Shown: positions 21,595-32,243 of the stretch, one piece after another
Numbering within the stretch: position 1 is the first letter of the stretch
Layout: the number at the start of each line of letters is the position of its first letter
Origin: Apostichopus japonicus
Lineage: Eukaryota > Echinodermata > Holothuroidea > Aspidochirotida > Stichopodidae
Reading direction: 5' to 3'
Assembly (NCBI RefSeq): GCF_037975245.1
Contig: NC_092563.1
Location: 16,302,594-16,366,593, forward strand
DNA length: 64,000 bases
Made by a program: the position numbers and the translations under genes
The notes under the pieces: model-generated
Databases searched by the model: none
What the model was told of the DNA's origin: nothing
What the model saw: the letters and a program-made list of their open reading frames with translations, nothing else

Positions 21595-21769
21595 ATAAGC
21601 CGATGGAATTAGCACTGCACCTATATACACCCAGGATGCAGATCCAATGGACAGATTAAGGATCATAACTGTAGGGGTATATGGCAATACCTGTGCTTTA
21701 TCATACCACGTTTATTAACACTGTATCTGGAAATGATCCATTTCAATAGTGAGAGGTATCTAAGCGAGC
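21595..21769. repeat. Dispersed repeat, copy 3 (partial)
   Basis: The last ~175 bases of the 417-bp repeat lie directly against the right breakpoint of the 1.7 kb duplicated segment. Confidence 0.8.
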
Positions 21770-21878
21770 TGGTAAAGACTGTGCTCTGAGGACTTGACTT
21801 ACACTAAGATGCGTCTTAGTAAAGAACTGTTTGGATGGGATTTCTTTACTCTCATGAAAGAGACAACGGTTTTCTTAC

Positions 21879-21998
21879 CTTCTGGACATTCTTGACCAAT
21901 GCTGCCATCTGGACAAAAACAAATACGTCCAATGGGAGTTTCTTGACAAGTTCCTCGGGGACCACAAGGATTTGGATCACAAGCTCCGCCTCCTCCTC
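21879..21998 (-). CDS. EGF exon, type A
   Basis: Forty codons, phase 1-1, with a glycine run then ACDPNPCGPRGTC and CFCPDGSIGQEC. Acceptor is TCTTGTAACAG and donor is GTAAGAAAAC. It has the Gln-Glu-Thr-Pro-Ile-Gly-Arg loop, different from the Glu-Glu-Thr-Pro-Phe-Gly-Tyr loop of the copies at 8062 and 14740. Confidence 0.88.
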
Positions 21999-22770
21999 CT
22001 GTTACAAGAGAAAAAAAAAATAAGAAAATAATAAGAAAAACCATTCATTAGTTATGAAGTCAACTTGGCACTAGCTATGTGACATATATACTTCTTACAC
22101 ACAAGAAAATACATACACACAAAACCACACAAACCAAATATTCAATTTCCTTTTTAAAAAAGATAACAGAAAAATAAAGCTAAATTTTTTTTTAATTAGT
22201 TATAAGGTATCTAGTGAATAAATGAATTAAGAATTATTGCAAGTCTTAAGTTAATGGCACTTGTTAACAACTTCAGAAATTTGGTATAGCAAGAAACTGT
22301 ATTATTGCATTAATTACTTTATTTGGCATTGCAATGTCACTTTGAGGCACTCTGACAAAAGTCATGTAAAATTAAGACATATTACAGTCCCTCAATCTAA
22401 ATAAGATATATATTTGGATAAACTTGTTTAGTAGATCATAATTAGTGAGGTATGAACCAATTATTCCTGTACAGAAATCATGATACTCCACAAGAGAAAA
22501 AAAAAACATTTCTTTGTTTGGTTGGCAACCTTTTGTCTGATTGCTTAAACATGACTAAACTTATGTCTAACTTCATTGTTCCATTCTGCTGGCAATGTTG
22601 TTGGACTAAAGTCACCAATGTATTCAGGTGGCTGGTCTTTGCCATTAATGGTTGGATATGGTATGACCCGATTGTAGCAAATTCAAGACAAATACAGACT
22701 GTAAGGAGATAATCAAGTCTTGTCAATTTCTTGCTATTAAACGGAAGAGAGAATTTATTCTCTTAGTTAC

Positions 22771-22899
22771 CATTTTCACAGTTTACACCAAAGGTACCAG
22801 GTAGACAGGTACAAATATATGCCCCATCTGAGAAAGGAATTTCCAAACAAGATCCATCATTGAAACAAGGATTTGGATCACAAGCTCCGCCTCCTCCAC
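22771..22899 (-). CDS. EGF exon, type B
   Basis: Forty-three codons, phase 1-1: CDPNPCFNDGSC, then CTCLPGTFGVNCENG. Donor is GTAACTAAG. The acceptor side (TTATGCAACAG) differs from all other type B exons, because the breakpoint of the 1.7 kb duplication lies only a few bases upstream. Splicing efficiency at this junction is uncertain. Confidence 0.8.
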
Positions 22900-22962
22900 C
22901 TGTTGCATAACTGTTAGGTCAGGTGTTTTTTACTCTCATGAAAGAGACAAAGGTTTTCTTAC

Positions 22963-23073
22963 CATCTGGACATTCAGGACCGATGCTGCCATCTGGACAA
23001 AAACAAATATGTCCAAAGGGAGTTTCTTGACAAGTTCCTCCAGTACCACAAGGATTTGGATCACAAACTCCTC
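22963..23073 (-). CDS. EGF exon, type A-prime (inside 1.7 kb duplication)
   Basis: Thirty-seven codons, phase 1-1, with a short two-glycine lead: GGVCDPNPCGTGGTC and then CFCPDGSIGPEC. It matches 19922-20032 apart from Pro versus Gln in the first loop. Confidence 0.87.
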
Positions 23074-23414
23074 CTGTGGGAACAATATTCATAATAAAGA
23101 TGAGCAGACTGACATTAAAGACACTTCACAGCAAACAAAGCTTCATTTACATGCAGGCACCTCCCACTTATATGAATGATGCAATTCATCATTGACATGC
23201 CATCTAATGTAATGAATGAGTGATTTAGGTTATTTTATAACTTAACAACAAACAAAGCTTTATTCGCATGCTAACACCTCCCAGTCATGAATATGAATGA
23301 TGCAATTCATCGGGGACATGACAATCAGATGTTGAAAAGCCTCATACTAATGTTCCAAAAATGTATATATATATATATATAAAAAAAACAAGAAAACACC
23401 AATGATTCTCTTAC

Positions 23415-23537
23415 CACTTGCACAGTCTTGCCCAATGCTACCATCTGGACAAGTACAAATGTGTACATCTATGAAGGGAATCGAATCACAAGTTCCGCCA
23501 TTCCGACAGGGATTTGGATCACAGGGTCCGCCTCCGC
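23415..23537 (-). CDS. EGF exon, type C (inside 1.7 kb duplication)
   Basis: Forty-one codons, phase 1-1: GGGGPCDPNPCRNGGTC, then CTCPDGSIGQDC. Acceptor is TTCTGTTAAAG and donor is GTAAGAG. It is a copy of 20375-20497 carried by the tandem segmental duplication. Confidence 0.87.
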
Positions 23538-24842
23538 CTTTAACAGAAATTACGAATAAACCACATAAATTAATGACTAGAGATTTGCCAAGGTCATAAA
23601 TTCATGAATAACTCAACCATTTAACTAACCTCTTATATAATGTTTAGATTGAAAGGTACATCACATCTTCATTATTTTTCAAAGTGAGATATATACAGAA
23701 GCCAGTGGAATCTCTCAACCGACAACTTAATTAATACTCAGTGAATGCCATTAGTTAGCCAGTCCATTGACAAGCAAGACATGTGGTGATATTATTCATT
23801 TCAAAACTTTAAGGCACTTAAAGGCTTAAACTTTAAGACTCGCTCCAAACCTCGTGCCACTGTCCGAAAAAGTTAACTTTCCTTGGCTTGCAATGACGTT
23901 TTCTTCTTCTTGTCGCTGCAAAATGCAGACAGCAATGAAACGTGATACCTTTTTATCTTTTATCTAGACCTGAGATGTCCACGCTGCTATGTACTATGTG
24001 TTGTGGGTATTGACCTTGACGGTAGCAAGCTGTGTGTGTATTTTCTGGGATCGATGGTGGTGTCTAACACTTCTGTTACACCTCATTCGTAACAAGGTCA
24101 GATTACCTGCATTATTTTTACGCGAGTCTTCACACCCTTTAATATGATGAATATATATTATGGAACTAATTCCCATCGATCTTGAGCTCAGTGCTAGCTG
24201 CTTAGAGGTCAACTTACGTACGTCATAATTACAATTTCACACGCATGTACGCGGCTATTTTTACAAGGACCAGTACGAGCATGAAGGTGTTTCTGTAAGG
24301 GTGTCAGAGTACTACTAAAAAAGAGAGTTATACTAGTTCTTTTAAACTAAACTAACCCTCGCATGTTTGAGGAAGCTAGGTTGGTATATGTATGAGAGTG
24401 GTAAAGTCTTTAAAAATAGATTAGTATTTTGGGTCCAAACTAAATGATGCTATTTATGGCAGCACTAGCAAACATAAATGCATCCAACTCAAGAGGTGCT
24501 TATAATGAATGGATGATATATTAATCTACAGTGGCCAGAATCTTATGTTCAGTATTAGCTACAGGGAGTGAGGTGGACTAGGCTAAAACCTATACCATGC
24601 TTTAGTTCACATACAAGCGGCTATGATGCCTTAACTATATCGCGCCAGTGAATTAAGGAATTGTGTCCCCCCCCCCCCTCCAAAGAGTTAATCTAAGTAC
24701 AGCTCAAATCGAAAGTGACGCTCATCTTCAGCACTCCTACGCTATATACCCGATATGTTTGAGACTGAAAAGGCTGTTATATGTCAGTGGTTCTTTATGT
24801 CTATATCAAGACTAATTTTATGACCAAAAAAAAACTTGTTAC

Positions 24843-24968
24843 CGTCTTGACATTGTAAACCAAAGAGGCCGTTAGGGCACTGGCAAATATATAGATCCAA
24901 GAAGGGCAATTCTTCGCAAGTACCACCATTCATACAAGGATTTGGATCGCAAAGACCTCCACCACCAC
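24843..24968 (-). CDS. EGF exon, type D (copy 2 of tandem pair)
   Basis: Identical in coding content to 25182-25307 as far as I can read. The duplicated unit includes about 100 bases of intron on each side, so this is a direct duplication of an exon with its splice signals. Confidence 0.88.
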
Positions 24969-25181
24969 CTGATGACAAAAAAGGAAGGAGTTTTTTAATT
25001 GAACAGCATGATTGTAAACACACAAGTGCTCTAATGGCTGGCACTAACTTCTTTATTTAGAGTTGGTAAAATAAGCATAACAGGCAAATGACTGACAAAT
25101 GGATTCATTAATGATATTATTTAAAAAAAAAAAAAACGTCTATATCAAGACTAATTTTATGACCAAAAAAAAACTTGTTAC

Positions 25182-25307
25182 CGTCTTGACATTGTAAACC
25201 AAAGAGGCCGTTAGGGCACTGGCAAATATATAGATCCAAGAAGGGCAATTCTTCGCAAGTACCACCATTCATACAAGGATTTGGATCGCAAAGACCTCCA
25301 CCACCAC
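25182..25307 (-). CDS. EGF exon, type D (copy 1 of tandem pair)
   Basis: Forty-two codons, phase 1-1, with a glycine run, then CDPNPCMNGGTC and CQCPNGLFGLQC. The acceptor has a strong pyrimidine tract (TTTTTTGTCATCAG) and the donor is GTAACAAG. The encoded module is the same as in the exon 339 bases away at 24843. Confidence 0.88.
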
Positions 25308-25473
25308 CTGATGACAAAAAAGGAAGGAGTTTTTTAATTGAACAGCATGATTGTAAACACACAAGTGCTCTAATGGCTGGCACTAACTTCTTTATTTAGA
25401 GTTGGTAAAATAAGCATAACAGGCAAATGACTGACAAATGGATTCATTAATGATATTATTTAAAAAAAAAATA

Positions 25474-27139
25474 GTGATCATATCATATGTTCATGACAAA
25501 CAGGTATAATCTGTGATATATTGAGATTTCCTACTTAAAACCGAGCTATCAGTTTGCCTCTCCAGCCCTTCATTACGATCTTCCCTGCCAATATCACTAT
25601 ATAAAGTACCACCGGAGTCCCCTGTTTTCGGCCAAACACAGGGGAGATTGAATATCTACCCGATTTGGTAATGCTAGCCAACATACTGAACGCTCCTCTG
25701 CACCAATTCGTGATTTAAACCACACTGTGTATTATTACAATGGTCAAACCAAACTTGTCTTCACACACACGAAGGTAGTGCCAGCCGTTAGAGCACTCAG
25801 TGTGTGTTTACAATCATACGGTGGCTGGTCAAATATTTAGGTGTGCTCAAGGATGATACCTAATGGCAGTATTTTGGGTAGTTTATGCTAGCAAGTAATG
25901 AATTAATAAATGCTCGAATGAATTTGAGGAGGACAGTTTTTGCTATAACATGCATGATCTGTGACCATTCCTCTAGTCTATAAACAACATACACAAGTAA
26001 TCTCCCTCAGAAAGCCAATGGGGCTCTGGGGTATAATTGATCCTGGTGTTAACATAGTCCAGCCATTGTCACAGGTTCAGAGAAATTGACAAATGACTAA
26101 AGTTTTAAATTGTTACTTCATTCCTGTCAAATCTGATGCAGTTTTCTGGTATTCACCGATATTTGAACAAGAGTTTCTAAGACATGTTTCAAAATATATA
26201 TAATATATATATATATATATATACCGATTCAGTCCAAGCGTGAATGCGTGAAAGCATAATATGTGCCAAAAATTATGCCTTTATGCATGTCATAATTTGA
26301 AGAAATGGAAAATGAAAATGAAAAAGTAAAAAAAAAACTATATTAAACCTGTTGTATTAGTCTAAACTGTTCGTAACAATCTGATTATGATATTTAGCCA
26401 AAAAGGCTTTTTTCATGTAGAAGATTTGCTGCTTATCTATTAATTAATGTATACATAACAACAAAATTTAGTCAAAATATATGTCTATGTTCCTGAAATT
26501 TGGTTGGCAATATTGACAGAAGCTACCAATTTGATGATTTTTGATAATGATGTATTAAAATGAAATAATGCAAAAATACAGGGCCACCCCTCCTCGCTCA
26601 CCCCCACCAACAATCTCCACAAGTCTGGATACATTTAATATCAGGATGTGCCCACGCTGGGCGGCACTGGGTGGCCCCGCCCAGTACTAAAAATTACCGC
26701 CCAGCAATGTCTCAAAAATTGTGAATCCTGCCCAGCACTTTTTTCATCTAAAATCCCGATTTTCCTAACAATATGTACAACATAAATTGGGCCTAGCCTA
26801 TGCCAAAATCATACAGACTAATAATGTATCAGTTACACATGCGAGTAACATTACTTACGGCTCTTAATCAGTCCATTTTTAAATCTCTTTGAAACAAACT
26901 AATAACTTTTACCAGGTACGTAATATATTTCACTAAAAAAAATTTTTAAATGTTAATTGTTATCAAAAAAAATATAGAAATGATATAACTGCCAAACTTT
27001 GCATAGTTTTTGTGGATTTCTTAATTTCAACATTTGAAAAGGCTCGAGTCAAACGTGAAGTAGGTAATGAATGATTAGAAGCAGCCTGGATATAAACATA
27101 TCTGTCTGTTTGCTGGACGTTTGTGTCTGTTTATTAGTC
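25474..27139. other. Long intron, repeat debris only
   Basis: It holds the plus-sense copy of the 8697-9015 repeat (25625-25945), a (TA)n run and a GC-richer patch near 26650-26750 (CGCCCAG / CTGGGCGG inverted motifs). No exons were seen. Confidence 0.5.
26189..26224. repeat. (TA)n microsatellite
   Basis: Short TA run in the long intron between the calcium-binding and ordinary EGF blocks. Confidence 0.9.
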
Positions 27140-27850
27140 ACTATTACCTCGAGTATCGAGGTAAATGAATCTGGAGAAACTATCACACAGTAAATACGCG
27201 CGTACGCGCGTACCATGCATGGAGGATCATGTGATGTGTTCCAGGGTGGTACTAATATATTACTCTCCCCATTATGCATGATGATTTCACCCAACTAGTA
27301 CGTAAAATGTATGCGTGCTTAGAGCAGCACACGACACCCGTTACCTAGCAATAACCTTGCCTGTAGCCTAACGTGATAGCTATATTCCCATCGAGCAGCA
27401 TTAGGCTCTGTTCCATGGAGAATTCCGTGGTTGCACTGAACTAAACGTTTCCCCACAGCAACACGTCCAGTTCAACAATCCTTTTCGACAAAAAATCGTT
27501 CTTGAAATACAATTCAGACATCGACATTTTCCGCTGCAAGACCACTGTATCTATACTTGTTCTGTGCCAGCATGTCTAACGCTAGCATTATTAGCACTAT
27601 TTCGTAGGCCTGAAGTACCAGTACCTTCTTATGCCGTTAGTTCCCATGTCCGAACCGACAAATCTTTCACCAACACTAACAGTATTCTCGAACAGCTACA
27701 GAGAAATATCAGTTTGGTGCTACCCTGGAACACATCACATGGCCCGGCCTCCATGCATGGTACGCGCGTGCCCATTTGACATAAATCCTCCAGAATCATT
27801 TACCTCGATGTCATGTCCATTAACCCTTCTTTACTAATACCACATAGACC
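27140..27850. repeat. Inverted repeat pair, ~100 bp arms
   Basis: The arm at 27165-27262 (minus sense) and the arm at 27715-27812 (plus) share CCTGGAACACATCACATG, TCCATGCATGGTACGCGCG and TCATTTACCTCGAT. The 450-base spacer shows no convincing coding sequence. It might be the end of the Harbinger element, or a separate foldback unit. Confidence 0.65.
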
Positions 27851-28098
27851 CACCAGGAACATCAGCTATCTCTCAAAAATGCAGTCATCATTTTTTTTGA
27901 TTACTGTGTTCAGTCAGCTATGATCTGGTTACTGTTGTGTGGAGATTTTGTGGCGATTGCTTTTACCACGATACACGGCAGACCGTGTGGTAACTTTACA
28001 CACTGTAATGTGTGTGCTGTACGTACACACACATAATTGTTAATTGTTGAGGTTCATTGAAACTGCATGGGTGAAGCATGCATGTACAGGAAGTTTAC

Positions 28099-28911
28099 AT
28101 ACCTGAGTATGTTTTTGTTAGCCGTAAAGTTAGACATGCAATCAATGTACAGCTAATTTGTAGTGCAAACTACAAAATCATTAATGTTGTAGCAGGTATG
28201 TGGCCAGGCAGTACCCATGACAGTAGGATACTGAGTGAAAGCCTTGTTGGGAGAAAGTTGGGGATCACCAACTTCAAGGGATACTTATCGGGGACTCTAG
28301 TTATCCTCTACAGCCATGGTTGATGACGCCTATTCAGAACCCAGACACACTCGAAGAGACCTCATTCAATAAGTAAGTAAGCTTGTACAAACCAACACAT
28401 ATCAAGGTTTGGTATCGTATCATTTCAGGTCATTTGACTATCTAAATTTATACATCGCTATAGATTTGTACAAAAAGCACGCACACAAAATCACAAACTC
28501 AATATAGTATCAGTTATAACTGTATATTGTAGTTCACCATACGGACAAAAATAGACATAAATTACTTAATAGTGAACAATGAAATAACAGTTGTCAAGTT
28601 TATAATTATTCTTTAATTGTAGTGCACAGACAAGGACACGAGCCAAGATTGAGCAAGTCAACGGCCAGCTCAGGAACAAATTTCGATGTCTGCTTGGCGA
28701 TGGCATGCAAATAGAACCACAAAGAGCTTGTGGTATTATCGTTGCCTCCTGTATCCTCTTTAACATCAGTAAGGACTTGAAGGAGGCACACTTAGACCCC
28801 CAGCGTGACCAACAGATTCAACCAGACCCAGATGAAGCTGGTGCAGCACCTGATAATGTCCATGGGGCAGCTGTCCGGGTAGATATAATTACTAATTTTT
28901 CCCCTAAATGA
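28099..28911 (+). pseudogene. Harbinger (PIF) transposase remnant, frameshifted
   Basis: The first part (to 28372) has INVQLICSANYKIINVVAG and GSTHDSRIL, typical of HARBI1-like DDE transposases. A frame change near 28255 is needed to reach GDSSYPLQPWLMTP. An apparent intron (GTAAGTAAGC at 28373 to AG at 28622) leads into RTRAKIEQVNGQLRNKFRCL with the catalytic Glu, and a stop at 28911. The first catalytic Asp exon was not found. It is therefore a broken copy. Confidence 0.75.
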
Positions 28912-29777
28912 TGGTCTCATACCTTCTTCTAACCCTTCCCCTTTCTTTCTTACCTTTGAAAGAGGCAAATTATTTTTGGCTGTACATAGTGTCAGCAAAG
29001 AATATGAATGCCATGCCAAACAAACATTTTGCATTTTTCAAATACAACATGCATTCTACAAAAAAAAAGCAGTTTTGACATTCTAACATAACAGCTTAAA
29101 ATCGCATTTTGAATTTTAATTTCACGTTATGTTGACCATCAAATTAGTTTCAGTAGTTCACCCAATAGAAATTTAATATCTAAGGCAGATAGAATGTAAG
29201 CTAAAAATTAGTATCTAAAGTTGACCTACATTGTTGTTACATAATGGACGGTTCAGAAATGACATTCAACTCAAAGATGGTTGGAAAGGCAGTAAACAAT
29301 TCTTGATCATTAATATTATCTACAACTCCGTATCAGATGGTTTGCCAATTAAAATAGTAGTTCCTTTAGCTTCCTTCACTTGTACATGCAATAAATCTTC
29401 TTAGTAAAGAACCAATATATTCCAAATAGAAGAGTGCAATATAGTGTAGGCTGTGTAATTATAACAGTGAGACAGAATATGTAACTGGCTTCTTTGGCCT
29501 GGAAAGAACCTCTACAGAAATTTTCTCCGGTTTGGTTTACTTGATGACATTGTTTATGACAGGAGGATCACTCATTAATGTGACCCAATTTTCTAAAGCC
29601 ATAGGCAGCTGACATGAATGAAAGGTCTTGACAACCAGGAGTTTACTAAAGATTTCGACACACTTTTTTAAAAGTAATACATATAAGCACCATTATGCTA
29701 TTAATTATATCTTATCAGACACAAAATAACAGTGAGGAAGAGGTGGGGGTGTTCAAGTATGTATTTGAAGTTACTTT

Positions 29778-30493
29778 TCAGGAGTCGGACCAAGGGCTGC
29801 TGAGATGATTTGGAGTGCCGAAAGTATGCCTTTTTGCACTTTCAAATGCTCTGGCTAGCTCAAGCTTTTCCCTCTCAATTTTGATTATTTCCTCTTGTAC
29901 TCGGGAAGAGGGACAACTGTTGGAGAAAGGGTTGACTGCCTGCTTGGTGATATTTCTGATGGTGCAGGTGAATCCTGTGAATAGAGCAAATGAAAACAAA
30001 TAATCAATTACAAGATACTCCTATAACCCTTCCATTATGAATGCCGTCCTCTTAATATGAAGTTACAATTGAATACTTGATAAATAGTTTAAAATTCTGT
30101 GAAAGGATTTGTTTTCACTTTGGTAAAAAGGTAACTATTTTTCCTTTTTATTCCCTTTATCTTTATCAAAATTATTCATCAAGGGTACCAAAAAAATATT
30201 ATGTATAATATTAAGTTAGAGTGCTGTAAGTTTTCTAGGCTTTCACAATTTGATTTCTGGTGATCACAAATGACCTTTAACCTCAACCAAAAACTATAGG
30301 CATCTTGTATTCAAATTCAAATTGGGTCTTTTAACATGAATATCATATAAATTGTACCTGTAATGACTCGCTCATAGCAGTCAACAGGTCTGTCTCTGAT
30401 GTCACTAGAGCACTAACACCATCTCTGGCCTGGGTGCCATTGCCTCTATCACGGCCTCAAAAACAGGGCTGCAATCAGCTGCTGGCCCTCCAC
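29778..30493 (-). pseudogene. Harbinger Myb/SANT-like accessory ORF remnant
   Basis: Two pieces (30493-30358 and 29974-29778) join in phase 0. The first has GGGPAADCSPVFEAVIEA, like the middle of Harbinger Myb-like proteins. The second ends in a coiled-coil-like segment, IIKIEREKLELARAFES. Reading through both needs frame changes, so it is decayed. Its opposite orientation to the transposase is the usual Harbinger arrangement. Confidence 0.55.
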
Positions 30494-30499
30494 CTAAAA

Positions 30500-32243
30500 T
30501 AAAATGATATGAACAATGTTTATCAATTTGCATTTTATTATATGTCAAGAAAACCGAGATGGATGTGAGGTGCCAATAATTGCTATTTACCTGTTGCATG
30601 TTTTGCTTTTTGATATTTTTTGGCCAGAATCTTCAGATCTGACTGTTTTTTTTTAAGCTAAGAGGCACTTCTCTCTGAGGCTCCTACTGCAACCCTGATG
30701 GTTAAAACATAATTCAGAAAGCCCAACAATACGTCCTTCAAATACTAAAAAAGAACTTATAAATCTAAATTTTTATATTGCTTCTGGCATTCATTAAAAA
30801 ATTAGCTACCATGTTAGTTACAATATCACCTAAATTATATATTGCTTTATTTTCCTAACAGAATTAACTTAAACACATGAATTAATGTTTAATACTTATA
30901 TTTTCTGAATAAATTTCCACATCTTATATATCCATTTTGTGCTATGTCAAGATTCCACTTCTCTTTATCCGTTAGCATTATGACAGCTAGAGCATTAGGT
31001 TAAATTACTGGCTATGTTTCCAACTTCAAATAGTGTCATTATGCATACGGTACAATTTATATTCCAAACAGATATGCAGTATAGAACATATTCTCAAGTC
31101 CCACAATTCTGCTGAGTACATATTTTTGCTGCACAATGAAAGCATGCATGTGTCTTAAAAAGGAAATTCATTCTATGTCATTTACTCAGACAACGTCACA
31201 CCTTCCATTCAAACTCTGTCAATACTACAGTAAATGCAAAATGTACAGATTGTTTTCAATTTGGAAAAAAATAAGCTTCCAAATGCTAAGTTTGATGTGC
31301 TTAAGGCTTTTAAAAGTCTTACCTTCTGTGAGCAATGTCCAGCTCAACAACAAACAATTTGTTTTGATTTTCTTTGACAAACTGGCAAAGAATAAACATC
31401 TCTTGCTGGGAAAAATTCTTCTTTCTTGATTTTTTCTTTAGAGTTAGACTAGGAGTAAAATGGTTACCGTGAAATTTTCAAGTTATCATTAACAACTCAA
31501 GAACACTGTGCTCTAAACTTAATGAGCCAGCCTTGCCAATACCAGGCCAAACCCTGTGACCTCTATTTTGAGTTCCAACAGTCAATGGCTATAGGCTAGC
31601 AGCACACAGCTGCTCATCCCATTGAACAGCTTTAATTGTAATAACTTCTCAAGCCATGTCCCTTGAAATATGATCACTTAGAATGTGTTGTATTTTGTAG
31701 TAAAGCCCCAGCCCGACTTAGCTACTCCAGACGGCTTTGGCTAGGTGGGCAGAAAAAGTTGCTTGCCTTGTGTTCACCTAGTAAGGAAGGTCTTTAATAA
31801 CAAAAACCCTGTTTACCTGCAGTGTTGCCTTTCAGAATGACGACTTCCGATTTAATAATGCTTTAGACCTAGACTGTAACAATCCAAAATAAAACATTTT
31901 ACATACCTAAGGATGTAGACTCCCGGTAAGCTCAAGTTCAGCCAAAAGAAACATAGGGTTTACAATACAAATCATATATTAGTGTGTGTAGGTTAGGCCC
32001 TGTAGACCTAGGCTACTACTGCTTTTATTTTTGTTTTGTGGACAAGTAGGCTAGCTAGGCCTTAGTCGGAAGCAAGGTGACTTTCACTTTTGTTCAGAAT
32101 TAAGCCTATAAGGGGTGCAAGTACAATAACTATACCTCTCTTTTTAGTCTGGACTTCATACAGAGTTCCTTGGTACGAAATTGTGACAATTTATCAATAT
32201 CAGTCAATGCTCCCACTGGTAATCATTAGCCGGGTACCGTTAT
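30500..32243. other. Intron sequence, no supported gene
   Basis: A 97-codon plus-strand frame at 31136-31429 has no recognisable features. The rest is AT-rich. Confidence 0.5.

Larger units (their letters stand above)
22908..24630. repeat. Tandem segmental duplication, copy 2
   Basis: Copy of 19869-21591, offset about 3.04 kb. The left breakpoint falls directly beside the acceptor of the exon at 22771-22899. The right side continues as unique sequence (TTAACTATATCG). Confidence 0.9.
24799..25473. repeat. Tandem duplication of exon D, 339 bp unit x2
   Basis: GTCTATATCAAGACTAATTT starts at 24799 and again at 25138. The units are virtually identical and differ mainly in the length of poly(A) runs at the junction, so this is a recent event. 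Confidence 0.9.
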
